64,000 bases of DNA. Origin: Oryzias latipes (Eukaryota > Chordata > Actinopteri > Beloniformes > Adrianichthyidae). Positions 33,300 through 45,516 of this stretch are shown piece after piece (within the stretch, counting starts at the first letter, position 1; the number at the start of each line of letters is the position of its first letter). The notes under the pieces are model-generated. The model was given only the letters and a program-made list of their open reading frames with translations, was not told the origin of the DNA and did not search any database. The DNA lies in contig NC_019859.2 in the NCBI RefSeq assembly GCF_002234675.1, positions 2,565,740-2,629,739 of the forward strand, in the 5' to 3' direction. The position numbers and the translations under genes were made by a program.

Positions 33300-33725
33300 T
33301 TGGCCTCAGTCTTGTTTTAGTGTTTCATTTTAAAATTCCTGCTTTATGAAAAAAAAACAAGTGCGCTAACGGTTTAGTCACATGCACCAGAGTTAGTGCT
33401 GTGGGTTTTTGGGTCGTCCAGCCTGTGGGGGGTCGTGGAGAGGAGTGACTGCATCTGTAGGGGAGCACATCTGTAGTGTGTCTCGCAGTTACATTGACGC
33501 TACTACAAACCCACCTGAAATATTCAGTTCCTGTTTTTACAATTTAAAAACGAGCGACAAACGACAAATCTATCCTTTGTTGCAATTAAAATATGTGCAG
33601 GAAATGCAGCAATGTGCATCTTGTGAATATCCATCAGGTTTTGTGTTTGGTCCCTTCGTAACCTTTGTGCTATCCTAGGCACTTTAACATTGGGAGTTGG
33701 GTCATCAATGTTAATATGACCCAAC

Positions 33726-33726
<1 letters not shown>
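33300..33726. other. No gene recognised
   Basis: Short intergenic stretch, nothing supported. Confidence 0.45.
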
Positions 33727-33760
<34 letters not shown>

Positions 33761-33837
33761 ATATATATGTATATGTATACATATACATATATATATATAT
33801 ATATATACACATGTATATATATATGTATATGTATATG

Positions 33838-33912
<75 letters not shown>

Positions 33913-33965
33913 TTCCTCTAAGTATATAGACATATATATGTCTATATATATATGTTTTTTTTATT
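33727..33965. repeat. Compound TATA/TATG microsatellite
   Basis: Alternating (TA)n, ATGTATAT and ACATATAT tracts over about 240 bp. Long Tyr-Ile open frames on both strands come from this repeat only. Confidence 0.95.
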
Positions 33966-35430
33966 TCGTTAAGAATACTTGGAATAAACCAATGTCTATA
34001 TTGATCTTGTGCTCTAAGTTTGTTTCTGTCTCCTTGTTTTCATTGAATTGTGTTTTCTTTGTCCAGATTCCTCACAGCAGGTTTGTCTTTCCTAATCATC
34101 ACAGCTGCTTCCTGATGGTTAATTACCTTCAGAGCATATAAGTCTTAGATTTGGTTCAGCACAGATCTGTTGTCGTTCTCTTGTCCTCCATGCAGTGTTT
34201 GTTTGTTTTTTGGTGCATATTCCACACTAATCAAACTGTTTGAAGATATTTGACCCTAAAGTCACATTAATTTTAGAACAGAGTTCTCCCCAGCCGTGAC
34301 CTCCAAAACAGTTTTTAGTTGGCTGTGAAAAAAAGTGTCCTTGGAACATGTTTGAGTTTGAAGGTTGTTTTCACTCAACACATCTCAATGTGCCAATATC
34401 AACCAAGAGAAACTTGTTTTTTCATGTCATAAATCTTTCCTGAAACCTTCGTTTTTGTGCAGACATTCATGGCTGCAAACATGTGAGGAATTTCTCTGCT
34501 TATGATGCAGAGAGTCCAGGAAGGACGACGTCTTGATGGAAATCCAAGTGTTTGACATGGTTAGAAAAATGAAACATGCAAAACATGTGTGTGGAGACGC
34601 TGAACTGGATCTGAATGTTTATGAGCTTCTTAAAGCCTGATGTAACACTCATTATCTAAACAGAATTCTATGCAAATATGAGCCCTGATGAAGATTTAAT
34701 AAGAGCAAATAGCTTTATATTCATAATCATTTCTAAAATGGATTCTATTGGTGACATACAAGCACTTTGGAGAAATAAAAGCTCAACAAATATATTTTTA
34801 GGGGAGAAAAAGGAAAACATCTGTCAATTCCATGCTTCATTTTACCCCCCTCACCACCATCACAACTTGTGGACAGGGCCTCCACCCGAGACTCCTCCCC
34901 AATTCCCCAGGATGGGTTGAACATCCACCAGAGAGGAGTCCAAACTAATGGGATCCAACTTTTTTCTGTGCTGTTGTACCACAACTAAATGAACCAGTGG
35001 AAAAGTCTTCAATAATCCATATCAGCCTCATTAAGAACTTAACGAGAGAAACAAACTCAATCCCACAAACGGAAGGGAGGCAATGAGGAATCCCTTTAGT
35101 TACTGTCCTAATCTCAACTGCCCCTACTGGTGGAAACGGGCTCTGTCTGCCATAACCTGCACCAAATATCTGCTCGGTGAGCCTGTAGAGGGAAAATATC
35201 CATGAGCATTTCTTTGCACAGAGTGACGAAGCAGGTGAGGTTTCTACCCCCCCCCCCCCTCCCCCAAATCTGCATGGACCAAGGAGTCCGTTAATGCTGG
35301 TTACGAGATGACTGTTTAAAATGAGGGGTGTCGTTTATGTGGACGTCCTTTGGGTGTCCTACAGGCACTTGTGTAAAAGTGCAGCATTTGCACTCAGTCA
35401 GTAAGGTGTCGGTACTCACACCTCACTAAT
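33966..35430. other. No gene recognised
   Basis: Intergenic. A run of 13 Cs lies at about 35250-35262. Confidence 0.5.
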
Positions 35431-35438
35431 GACTAGAT

Positions 35439-36261
35439 CAGTGTTTTTCAACCTTTTTGAGCCACGGCACACTTTAACCTTGACAAAAATCACCAGCATC
35501 AAAAAAATAAATAAATAAGGAGAAACTCTATTGTCTGTATTGATCTACAGCCCCTCCACAATCTCACATACATTTTTGTGATAATTGTGGCAGAAAAAGC
35601 TGGAAGTTGCAGCTGTTTTTTCTAAAAGATGTAATAAAAGTTGAGTTAGAAGATTTAAAAACTGTCTGATGTGTGTTCGTTATTCGTTGCAGAGACGCTG
35701 TCACTTTAACACAATGCATCATGGGAGATGTAGTAGTGGCAGACAGACTGGCTTCTCTGAGCTTCATTGATTTTGTTCACTTGTTCCACGGTCTGATAAG
35801 GGATTCTGTGGAAAGCTACACCGCTAAAGACGAGCTTTAGCTGGTATTTCTGTTGGAACTGAGCAACTATATGAGCAGAATCAGAACAAGGAAGTGAAGA
35901 ATTTAACCACTTCTGATTGGTCAGACTGATGACGTGATTAAGACGCCAAGAATGACTGGCGGAGACAATTAAAGGGGCGGGACTTTTCAGAAGACAGCTT
36001 TAGCTGCAGCTAAATCGCGGTACCGTCATTCTTACCAAGATGTCTTTAATAGAATCAAATGAACACAAAGAAAAAAGTATTTTAGGATCTTTCATATTCC
36101 TAACTTCTCAGTGTTTTATCAGGGCCTGTTTGGATGAACACAGAGCTGATTTCCTGGAGATGGTAAATGTTTTTAGATCAGTTAATGAGGGCAATTTCCC
36201 ACGTCGGCGCACTTGACCATCTCCCACTAATGTGCCGCGGCACACTGGTTGAAAAACACTG
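35439..36261. mobile_element. hAT non-autonomous element (CAGTGTTTTTCAACC ends)
   Basis: Begins CAGTGTTTTTCAACC and ends GGTTGAAAAACACTG, a perfect 15-bp inverted repeat. Flanks GACTAGAT (35431-35438) and GACTAGAG (36262-36269) are an 8-bp duplication with one mismatch. These termini are those of Charlie-like hAT elements. No transposase frame. A second, truncated copy is at 42142-42735. Confidence 0.8.
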
Positions 36262-36269
36262 GACTAGAG

Positions 36270-37670
36270 TGCTGCAAGACAGCATCATCTTTATGTTGTT
36301 CCCACATGCATGAAAATAGTACATTTTCACGACATCCTCTGATGTGGCTGTACGTCTGTCCAGAAAAATGTCTTTTTAACGCTGATGATGAAAACTTAAC
36401 TTACCTAACTTCACACATGGATGCAGAGAGAGCAGACAACTAATAGAAGAAGTTACCAAAAAGACGTCTGATGTCTCGCATCTTGCAGCACTGGAGAATG
36501 CAATTTAATTTTAATGATTTCATTTATTTGCCTTTGCATTGCCTGCTACTGTTTTCTCTTCTCTTGCCTCCTCTGCCTCATCGTGTATTTGTGTCTTCGC
36601 AGAAGTCCACCATGCTAAAAATAAGAGCTGGAGACAATGGTGGCCATCGCAGTTATCGCGGACAATCGCAAGCAAACCCAGCCGGTGTGAGCTAAAGCGC
36701 GCAATGATGCGACAGCTGAGAAGTATAAACCGGGCTTCATGCAGTTCCAGCATTCTGTAACCAGAACAAAGCTTCTGTTTCTTCAAATATTCTGTTTTTA
36801 GCTATTAACCCGATGGAGAGTCCGTCAAACCAGTTGCATTCTGATGCACATGACCTACCATAAATTAATATTGAAGCGATGCCACAATCTGTTTAAAATC
36901 TACACTGATTTCTGTCTAAATTTTTCTTTTTTTTATTCTTTCAAGCGAGTTAATCTACCATTTCTGCCCATCTCAGTTCAAAAGTTTAAAAACACAAATT
37001 CAGTCATTTTCTGGGTCTTTCAAGTTTTTTTTCCATTAAAAAGTCTTTGTAAACTTCCTTCACAAAGTAAAAAGTTCAATCTAAAATGAAGCGGTCTGTC
37101 TGAACATCTGCAGGAATAATTTCACAGGAGTGGCGAGTGAAAATAATTTAGAAGCCCAGATTACTTAAGGGCCTCTTTGGATTTTCACTTCATGTCCTCC
37201 ATAATTGGAATCTGATGAGCTTCAAGCTCAGACATCACTTTCATGGCAAACTAATGTGTTCTGCTCCTCCAGTCAACCATGTGGAGTCCATTTCCTTCCT
37301 TTCTGCTGCTTCTCTGTGTTCTTGTGGGGGGGGGATACTGCTCAAAAGCTGACAGAGGGAGGAATAACGAAATTCCAAGGGAATTCCGTATCCAAGTTGA
37401 GGAAGAAGCAGATGGGAGGAGAGAAGGTAAGCTTTGAGGCATCATTTATCTTCATAAGACTCTGATTCAAGCTGGGTCCGAACGAGCAGAGGAAGAAAAT
37501 ACTTTAGAGGAAACGGAAGGGGCAGGGAGGGGGGCGGCAGTGAGGAAGAGTACTTTTTTTTCCAGCAGATTGGGGGGACAAACAATAACATCGCTGCAGC
37601 TGTTTTATTCTTTATTTTTATCTCTTTTTTTAAATAAAATAAATAAAATATATCATTTTTTTCTTACCAA
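36270..37670. other. No gene recognised
   Basis: Intergenic; open frames at 36520-36786 and 37205-37465 have no recognisable domain. Confidence 0.5.
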
Positions 37671-37675
37671 AGAAA

Positions 37676-38629
37676 GGACATGTATGAGAGAAGTATGACG
37701 GTGGTGAGATGTGCTGTAGGTCAGACAGAGGAGTTCAAGGTGGAAGTGGGACTACACCAAGGATCAGCTTTGAGTCCTTTTTTGTTTGCTATGCTGATGG
37801 ACAGGCTGACAGACGAGGTAAGACAGGAATCTCCCTGGACAATGATGTTTGCGGATGACATCGTAATTTGCAGTGAGAGTAGAGAGCAGGTGGAGGAACA
37901 GCTAGAGAGGTGGAGGTTTGCTCTGGAAAGAAGAGGCATGAAGGTCAGTCGTAGTAAGACAGAATACATGTGTCTGAACGAGAGGGATCAAGGTAGAAGC
38001 GTTAGGTTACAGGGGACTGAGGTGAAGAAGGTGCAGGAGTTTAAGTACTTGGGGTCAACAGTTCAGTGTGATGGGGATTGTGGAAAAGAGGTGAAGAGGC
38101 GAGTGCAGGCAGGTTGGAGCGGTTGGAGGAAAGTGTCAGGAGTGTTGTGTGACAGAAGAGTGCCAGCAAGACTCAAAGGAAAGGTGTACAAGACAGTGGT
38201 GAGACCAGCTCTGCTCTATGGGTTAGAGACGGTAGCAGTGAGACAGAGACAAGAGGCTGAGATGGAGGTAGCGGAGATGAAGATGTTGAGGTTCTCCTTA
38301 GGAGTGACCAGGTTAGACAGGATAAGGAACGAGTACATCAGAGGGACGGCTCATGTTGCCTGTGTCAGCGACAAAGTCAGAGAAGCCAGACTGAGATGGT
38401 TTGGACATGTTCAGAGGAGGGATAGTGGATATATTGGTAGAAGGATGTTGGAGATGGAGCTGCCTGGCAGGAGGGCAAGAGGACGGCCAAAGAGGAGATA
38501 TATGGATGTCTTAACAGAGGACATGAAGTTGGCTAATGTTAGGGTAGAAGATGTTCATGAGAGAGTGAGGTGGAAAAGGATGATTCGCTGTGGCGACCCC
38601 TGATGGGAAAAGCCGAAAGAGAAAGAAGA
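37676..38629 (+). mobile_element. RTE-clade LINE, 5'-truncated copy
   Basis: Long open frame with reverse transcriptase C-terminal half, followed immediately by a very short 3' region GAAAAGCCGAAAGAGAAAGA. The almost absent 3' UTR and GA-rich tail are typical of RTE LINEs. The 5' part (endonuclease and the RT fingers) is missing. Confidence 0.75.
37680..38603 (+). pseudogene. RTE LINE reverse transcriptase, C-terminal 307 residues open
   Basis: The frame contains GLHQGSALSPFLFAMLMDRL (residues about 24-43, motif B), the catalytic FADDIVICSE (58-67), a QEFKYLGSTV block and a C-terminal RWFGHVQRRD with GRRARGRPKRR, then ends RCGDP. This is the standard order in RTE-type proteins of fish. The frame has no internal stop, so the copy is fairly young. 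It lacks the endonuclease and cannot move alone. It is not a host gene. Confidence 0.75.
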
Positions 38630-40090
38630 TTCTCCACGATACACTTACCACACATACAACAATGGGACGGTCCATTTTCATGACGTCCCTTGAGGTGGCC
38701 GTGCGAGTCTCAGGGGAACTAAATAAAACCCCTAACCCCATTCACGCCTAGACATTGGGAAAAGGTTGGTTGATGTAAATGCTAATAGTTGGGACCTCCC
38801 TCTCCATGAATGACCAGGTGTAGTATCGCAGGCGGAAACCCAGCAACACTACAGCCAGGCGGCGGTTCAGGTCCCGATGAAGTGTTGCATGTGCGACACT
38901 TCATCGTGCAATCATTGTAAATCAACTGATGGTGGCACGAGGAAAAGCGGTTTGGCGCCGTCATGCAACACATCAGGTAAAGTGACGGCGTTATAAAAAG
39001 CTGCTTTTCTCCACGGATTGACAGCAATCGCATAAACGGTTGAGGGTTATTTAGCTGTCGCCTGTGACATCTCCAGATGCAGCTGTTCCTCGCTGAGCCT
39101 CCGTGGGCCCAGAAAACCCAAAAGTGAAGCAAAAACATGAAAAAAGTGTAAAGGAGGAATCTGGGAAGACTTGTAAAAAGATAAAGTACCTGATTTGGGA
39201 AAATTGTCCATATGATGGTTCCACTATTGCATTGTGGGCAAGTTAGTTTGCTTCATTGATGTACCTTTGCTGAGCAATAATAAATGTTAAATGACATGAT
39301 GCACAGGGGTCACACGTTTAGCCAAGCTCTCCTAATTGTATGATTTCATAGCCTCAGGCTGCTGAATCTCTATTTATGACTAAATTGATGGTAGCTCAAG
39401 GCCAACATGCTTTAACCAGCTTGAGTTGCACAGTTGCCAGCGTGTCAAGAAAACATGTCCAACCTCCTGAAATGATTTGATTTTTAGTGTTCTCAATTTG
39501 CTCCTGTGAGTGGGAATCAAGCACCAGGGGCTAAAATTCTGACATGCGCGGCGTCTGCACTTAGCGGAGGAAGCCTCCACATTGGTGCTTCTCAAACCCA
39601 TAACCCCATGTGGGAAATGAAGGATGTCGGGGATCGCCAAAGGGTAATCCCACCTCCCAGAGAAGCGGGATAATTATGCTTACAACTCCTCAGGCTGAGC
39701 TGCTGCTCTACCTGGAAAAAAAAAAGCTTTCTCCACGCCTGTCAGCCAACCACTGGGAGCCACAGTGACTGCTGGAAGCTGGCAGAGAGGGAGGGGGGCA
39801 GTCTAATCAGGGGACGGTGGGTGATGGGAGACAAGAGCGTGCTCAGAATAAAGCCAGGTTCAATGTGCTGCTGTCACACTGTGGAGAAAGATATGGGCGC
39901 CGAAAAGAAAAAGAGTCAGAGGATGGAGAGTCCAAGAAAAGAGAAGATTCTACTTAACCCTATACAAAACCAATGGCATTTCTGAAACTCCCACCTCATT
40001 AGCGCAATCCAAATTTCCATTGGAAGACAAAAGGATATGAACATTTTATTTTTCTAGAGAAAAGAAAATATAGGAACATTTTTTTTTTTT
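38630..40090. other. No gene recognised
   Basis: Intergenic. No supported exon or bounded repeat. Confidence 0.5.
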
Positions 40091-40179
40091 CTGCCCTGTA
40101 GTTCAGCGTCCTTCCACTAGGGGCAGTAGAAGGGCTTTTCCTGCTTCCACGAAATCTCAAAAATACTACGGAGTATTAA

Positions 40180-40746
40180 GGCCACCATAAAAACAAAAAG
40201 ATGGGAGTATAAAGTTGTAAAATTATAAGAAAAAATTTCAATATTTTACGAGAGTAAAATTAGGAGGAGAAAGTGAATATTTTATGGGAAAAGTCATAAA
40301 AGTCAGCATTTTGCCAGAATCCTGTTAACATTTTGAGAGAAAATTCAACATTTTCCAAGAATCAAATCCTACATCCTTGATGATTAAAAAACTGGTCATT
40401 TTATTGGGAAACATTGTGCTTTTTTCAAAAATATAGTTGTAATTTCATGAAAATTAAGTAGTACATTTCCACAAAAATGAAGCCGATTCGTGAGGAGTCT
40501 AATGTCTGTCCACATCTTTGTCTGCAACGGAAATTAAACAGGTAATGTTGTCTTTGCTGAAACGTTTTAAAATCTAAACACAATATTTTATTTTCCATAA
40601 AGCAGGACTTCGTCATTTTGAAATTATGACTTTTTGAAGCATAAATTTATGGCTTAATTTTCAGAAATTACGGTGCTTTTTCTTTTCAAACTGACTTTAT
40701 ACTAAATTATCATAAGTTTGTTCATTTTTCCTCTTTTATGGTGGCC
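40180..40746. mobile_element. TTAA-flanked element with GGCCACCATAAAA inverted ends
   Basis: Left GGCCACCATAAAA after TTAA (40176-40179) and right TTTTATGGTGGCC before TTAA (40747-40750): a perfect 13-bp inverted repeat with TTAA on both sides, as in piggyBac-type MITEs. The interior is AT-rich with repeated TAAAATTAT-type words. Related pieces are near 12130-12255 and 51590-51720. The left flank (40091-40175) is also shared with the 12-kb copy, so the true unit may be larger. Confidence 0.5.
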
Positions 40747-41221
40747 TTAATTCTGTCACACAAAAAACAGAACTGTTTTCTTTGAGAAAGAAAAATATAT
40801 ATAATTTTTTACAGTCAGATGTTTACAGAGATTTAAACTATATTTTTGTGTTTGGCTCCATCTTGTGGACACACTCGCTATCGGCTTGCACACAGACGGG
40901 AAACTCTCAAACATTAGTTATTGTTACCATAAGAGGAGAAATTATGCTGCACCTGCTCATCATTTTAAAAGATTTGTGGAATGTCTTGAAGTTGAGTTGT
41001 GGAATCTGCAATTCAAGTCCAACAAACTCAAAAAAATATCACCTGAATGATGAAGAACATTCATCGACACACTTCTGATTTCTGTTTTTTTTTTTCTGCG
41101 TCTCTTCCAGGTTCACAGACTTTAGTAAAAATGCTCATAATTATTTATTTGTGATGTTGAATAAAAATGTAGATCATCTGTTTTTGGACCGTTCCAAAAT
41201 GATGTCACCTTTATACTTAGT

Positions 41222-41360
41222 TACAGGCTGCACAGTGGTGCAGGGGTGAGCGCTCTAGCCTTGCATGTCCCAACCACGCCCACAAGTGGCCGGGATAGGC
41301 TCCAGCAGCCCTGTGACCCTGAAAGGGACAAAACTGATTAGAAGATGAATGAATGAATGC
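41222..41360 (+). mobile_element. tRNA-headed SINE-like repeat, internally deleted
   Basis: GGCTGCACAGTGGTGCAGGG carries an A-box-like TGGTGCAGGGG, and the 3' part GGATAGGCTCCAGCAGCC with CCTGAAAGGGA ends in (ATGA)n. This is the common teleost SINE-like repeat lacking its middle part with the B box. Confidence 0.5.
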
Positions 41361-41482
41361 TTAAGTTACTTATATTTTTATGCTTTGTGCTCTTACACCT
41401 GGATCTTCTGCTCTATTGGACATTTGTGCGATACACATCACTACATTAATGAGTTTTATATGCATGTGACAAATAAAAATTC

Positions 41483-41834
41483 CATCCATCTTCTTAACCT
41501 GCTTTATCCCTTTTTGGGTCACTGGGTTGCCGGGGTCTGTCCCAGCTACAGGTGAGCAAAGGTGGGGTACACCAGTCTGTCCCAGGGCCACAATCCCTCC
41601 CGCATGCACACCTCAGGACACTTTAGGGCAGGGGTGTCTAATTCTAGGCCTCGAAGGGCCGGTGTCCTACATGTTTTCCAACCAGCCTGCCACTGAAGCT
41701 CCTTATTGGCTAAACACACCTGATCCACACATGCACGTGGAAAACGTGCAATCTCTGCACAGAAAGGTCCCAGCTGGGATTCAAACCGGCGCCTTCTCAC
41801 CACAAGGCAAGACTGCTAACCACTGCGCCCAAAA
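41483..41834 (-). mobile_element. tRNA-headed SINE-like repeat, minus strand, with inserted hAT MITE piece
   Basis: In reverse complement it starts GGGCGCAGTGGTTAGCAGTC (A box) and GGTTTGAATCC (B box). It ends in the GGATAAAGC..GATGGATGGA tail at about 41483. Sequence 41633-41730 inside it belongs to a hAT MITE, so the copy is interrupted. Confidence 0.55.
41633..41730. mobile_element. Truncated hAT MITE inside the SINE
   Basis: CAGGGGTGTCTAATTCTAGG, GCCTCGAAGGGCCGGTGTCC and GGCTAAACACACCTGATC match one end of the MITE at 18054-18276. Only one terminus is present. Confidence 0.55.
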
Positions 41835-42141
41835 ATAGCTCAACCCAAAATGGTCCCAGAGTCAAATTTGAATTTATTATTTATTAAACCCAACATTGAG
41901 TAAAAGTTGATCAACTTTATTTTCCTCCCTGATGATAAATTACTAGAAATTCTAACTTTTTTTGCCCGTTGTAAGACAAGAACTCCACTAGAGAGAAAGG
42001 GATTTTTCAACGTTCAGACCACTGTAGGTCTTTGGACCTGCCTTTGTACACCTTCACAGTGTTCTGTGAGTTTTTGACCTCACACTTAGCAAAAGAGCCA
42101 AAGGTCAAAGTTCAGGACACATCTCCACACATATATCAGAT

Positions 42142-42735
42142 TAGTGTTTTTCAAACGGTGTGCCGTGGGAAATTACCCATTAACCGATGTAAAAACATTC
42201 ACCATCTCCATCTTCATCCAAACAGGCCCTGATAAAACACTGAGTAGTTAGGAATATGAAAGATCATAAAATTATTTTTTTCTTTCTGTTTATTTGATTC
42301 TATTAAAGTCATTTTGGTAAGAATGACGGTACCGCGATTTAGCTGCAGCTACAGCTGTTTTTTGGAAAAGTCCCGCCACTTTAACTGTCTCCACCATTCA
42401 TTCTTGAAGGCTTAATCACACGTCATCAGTCTGACCAATCAGAAGTGGTTACAGTCTTCACTTCCTTGTTCTGATTCTGCTCATAAAGTCTCTCAGTTCC
42501 AACAAAAATACCAGCTAAAGCTCGTCTTTAGCGGTGTAGCTTTCCACAGAATCCGGTGTCAGACCGTGGAACAAGTGGACAAAACGATGAAGCTCAGAGA
42601 AGAGCGTCTGTCTGCCATCACTACATCTCCCATGATGCATTGTGTTAAAGTGACAGCGTCTCAGCGTACAATGAGTTTTCCCTGTTAAACGTCTTGAAAC
42701 CACAATGAACACACATCAAACAGTTTTTATATCTT
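42142..42735 (-). mobile_element. hAT element, second copy of 35439-36261, truncated
   Basis: Reverse complement of most of 35690-36261: AGTGTTTTTCAA at the left, then the CAGGCCCTGATAAAACACTG, GAATGACGGTACCGCGATTT and CATCTCCCATGATGCATTGTG blocks. The end at about 42735 has no terminal repeat. Confidence 0.7.
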
Positions 42736-45200
42736 CTTGATGAAGTCAGAGGTTCAACAGTTTAGTTCTCCTTCAAGGTTTGAGTTTCTTAACAGCCAAA
42801 CATCCCAGAGTTTGGTCCAAGTCATCTTTCGATGACCGTTCGACCCTCTCACCAACACCGGTGTCGTTGGGTCACTTTCAAGACACCATTTGGAGCATTT
42901 CATCCGCAATTACACCATGTGAGAATCATTTGGGCAATCATTCATTTCCACAAGCATCCGGCTTTGATGTTGTGTCATTTCATGTGACTTTCTGACACGC
43001 CGGCGCTCTGTTTGTGTGTGAAATGCCATCCGGCTGGCCTGCCGGGACCCCCAGCGTGGAGGACCGGAGCGGTCAGCAGGGAACTTCCACGCTCCTCCTT
43101 CTGAAACAACAAGCTGCCTCGCCGCCGCCACGCCCCTCCCCGCGCACGTGCACACGCTCGGCTCTCCTGCCTCTCGCCACATCCTTCCCTCGACCTCATC
43201 TCGACCCTTCAGAGCCTTATTTATTAAATTAAAATGGAATTAAACTTTTTTAGAATGTTATTGATCCCCTAGACGGGAATTGATCTTATCAAAGATAAAA
43301 AATAAAATCTTTTAAACTGACACAAGATAAAACAACAGCTGAAAGTTAGAATAATGTCAGCAAAGTTTTAATAAAAATGACTTTGGAATAGGTTTTAATA
43401 TAATTAATCCATTGCCGATACAAAAAACTAAATTTATTGTACATTAAATAATGTTTTAGCAGACTTTGATGTTTGTTTAAACGGTAAACAAAATCTCTTA
43501 ATTCAGAATCTGTTTCTTTTTTCCAAACAGGACTTTCATTTTTGCTTTTAGTTGACCTTTTTTGTTTAGTTTCCATTATCTTTTGTTGGAGTTACCGGTG
43601 GTTGTGTTGTTTTTTTGTCATAGTCTAAAATAATGTCAGAAAATATGATGTTTAATCTGTGTTGCTGTTAGCAAAAAAAAAAACCTTTTTTGCAGCTTTG
43701 TTTGTTCTGTGAGGAAAAGAAAAGAAGAAAAAGTCTAGGAAGCAAAGACAGGAACTTCCTGTCTTTTTTTTTTTTTTGGTTGATGGAGATGAACCAATAA
43801 TAAACCAATAAATGCCAGTAAATTCATCTGTGAGGAGGCATTTTAAACAGGAGAGAGATTTCAAACAGTAGTTTCTCAAGAAATGTCCTCATAAACAAGG
43901 TTTCCATCTGATAAAAATTGTTCCCTCTGATTTCAAACATTTTTAGGAAATATAGATGATTCTTCAGAAAATCTTTCAAACTGGGTGTCATGATGTTATT
44001 AATCAGTCAACATATGTTATAAAGAATAAAAAAATAACACTTATCTAATCTTGAAGTGGATTCTTAACCCCTTCACAAGAAGTTTTCACTTTTGTTTTTG
44101 CTTTTAAGCAGACGCTAAATGAAGGTCAATTTGGACCAGAAGGTGGTTTGACGCTTCCATTCATCGGCATCGACCAACGGCGTTTGTCCCTTTCATGGTC
44201 CAGAGAAGAGCTTTTATCTTTATGTTTGGAAAATGAGATGTGCAGCTTCTGAGAACGGTGAGTCACGTCTTTATAGATCCAAAGATCTTGATTTCATTAA
44301 CTGAGCCATCAAAAAAATGTTCCACTGTCATAAAATTCAGGCTGTAAAATTATGGTAAGATATGGATAAACAGAAACAGACAGATCAGTCCTGTAAACAA
44401 ATGTGGCATTTTGATTGATTTGATTTTGATTTGAAATGGTTTATTTCAAGCAATCAAAATAGAAATAATACACAAAAACAATATAATCATCAGTTATACA
44501 TTCATACAGTAACTAATCAAACTTAGGATAATTAGACATAATTAATAAATATTGCTTGAAAGGGAGTGGAAGGAAGCGAAAGCATTTGACTTATAGGTAA
44601 GCTTTTGATGAACATCACGTTCGGTAACCTGATCTTCCTCGGCTTGACATGTCCAACAAAGAAGCCGGGAGCAAACAAAAACATAGTCTTTCACCTTTCT
44701 TCCATCAAAGGAGGCTCCTGCGTTGTAGGGCAGGTGTGGCAGGAAACCTAAAGGGAGAAAAAAAACTGGTGGAGGTGAAGACCGGCTCTCATGGGAGCTC
44801 GCCTTACAACAATAATCCTGCTTTCAGCCCCAAGTAATCAGATCTTTATTATTCCAGATAAACCCATGTGGCTTTAAATAACAGTCTTAAATAACAGACT
44901 TAAATAAAATTAAAGAAAAATCACAAAAAAAATAATTTGATTTTATTTGTCCTTTTTTTAATAAAAGTGAGTTTGTACTCCCTGAAAATCTGAATTTTTT
45001 TACCTTTTAAATTTCAGTTTTTTGAACATTTCTAAGTAATTATCTCAAATTTTCTTATTTTCTTTTCTTATTAATATAAATGTTTGTGTTTTATTTTGGT
45101 CTTAGGAGACACGACGGCGGGAAAGCTGACGTTAATCGTTAACTTTTAACTCCAAACCAACAATCAGCGGCTCTGGTTTTTATGAATTGATGCATGATGC
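42736..45200. other. No gene recognised
   Basis: Upstream flank of the CCN gene. 43010-43200 is GC-rich. 44410-44600 (GATTTGAAATGGTTTATTTC) resembles 47366-47640 (GATTTGAAAAGGTTTATTTT) and may be a retroposon tail. No exon seen. Confidence 0.45.
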
Positions 45201-45516
45201 ATTTTCACAGCCAAACCAGCCCGCCAATCAGAAAACGACGCTCCGCGAAAGACACGCCCCCTTAGAAATAAATGCGAGGGCATCCGAATGCTGATTGGTT
45301 GGAAATATGGAAAGGGGCGTGGCGCGGTCTGGACATTCAACTGGCATAAACTGGCGCTTTAGAAACGTATCCTGCAACAAAAAGAGCGGAAGGCAAAGTA
45401 AACCGGCGACGGGGCGCGAAACACAACGATTTAAGACTAAAAATCACGTTTATATCGATGCTTTATGAGTTTATTTTAACTTTATTTATTCCAGTATTTC
45501 GCCGGTAGAGTTCACC
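45200..45516 (+). promoter_or_regulatory. Promoter and 5' UTR of the CCN1-like gene
   Basis: CpG-richer stretch ahead of the start codon. Seen: CCAATCAG (45224) and GATTGGTT (45293), which are opposed CCAAT boxes; GGAAATATGG at about 45302, one base-pair type away from a CArG box (CC, six A/T, GG); and GGGGCGTGGC, a GC box. CArG boxes bound by SRF control CCN1 in mammals, so the match is suggestive. The start site was not determined. Confidence 0.45.

Noticed and set aside
33670-34141. Long Ile-Tyr-rich open frames on both strands
   Set aside because: They are translations of the TA/TATG microsatellite.
37205-37465. 86-codon frame with a Met start before the RTE LINE
   Set aside because: No homology or splice signals recognised; likely chance.
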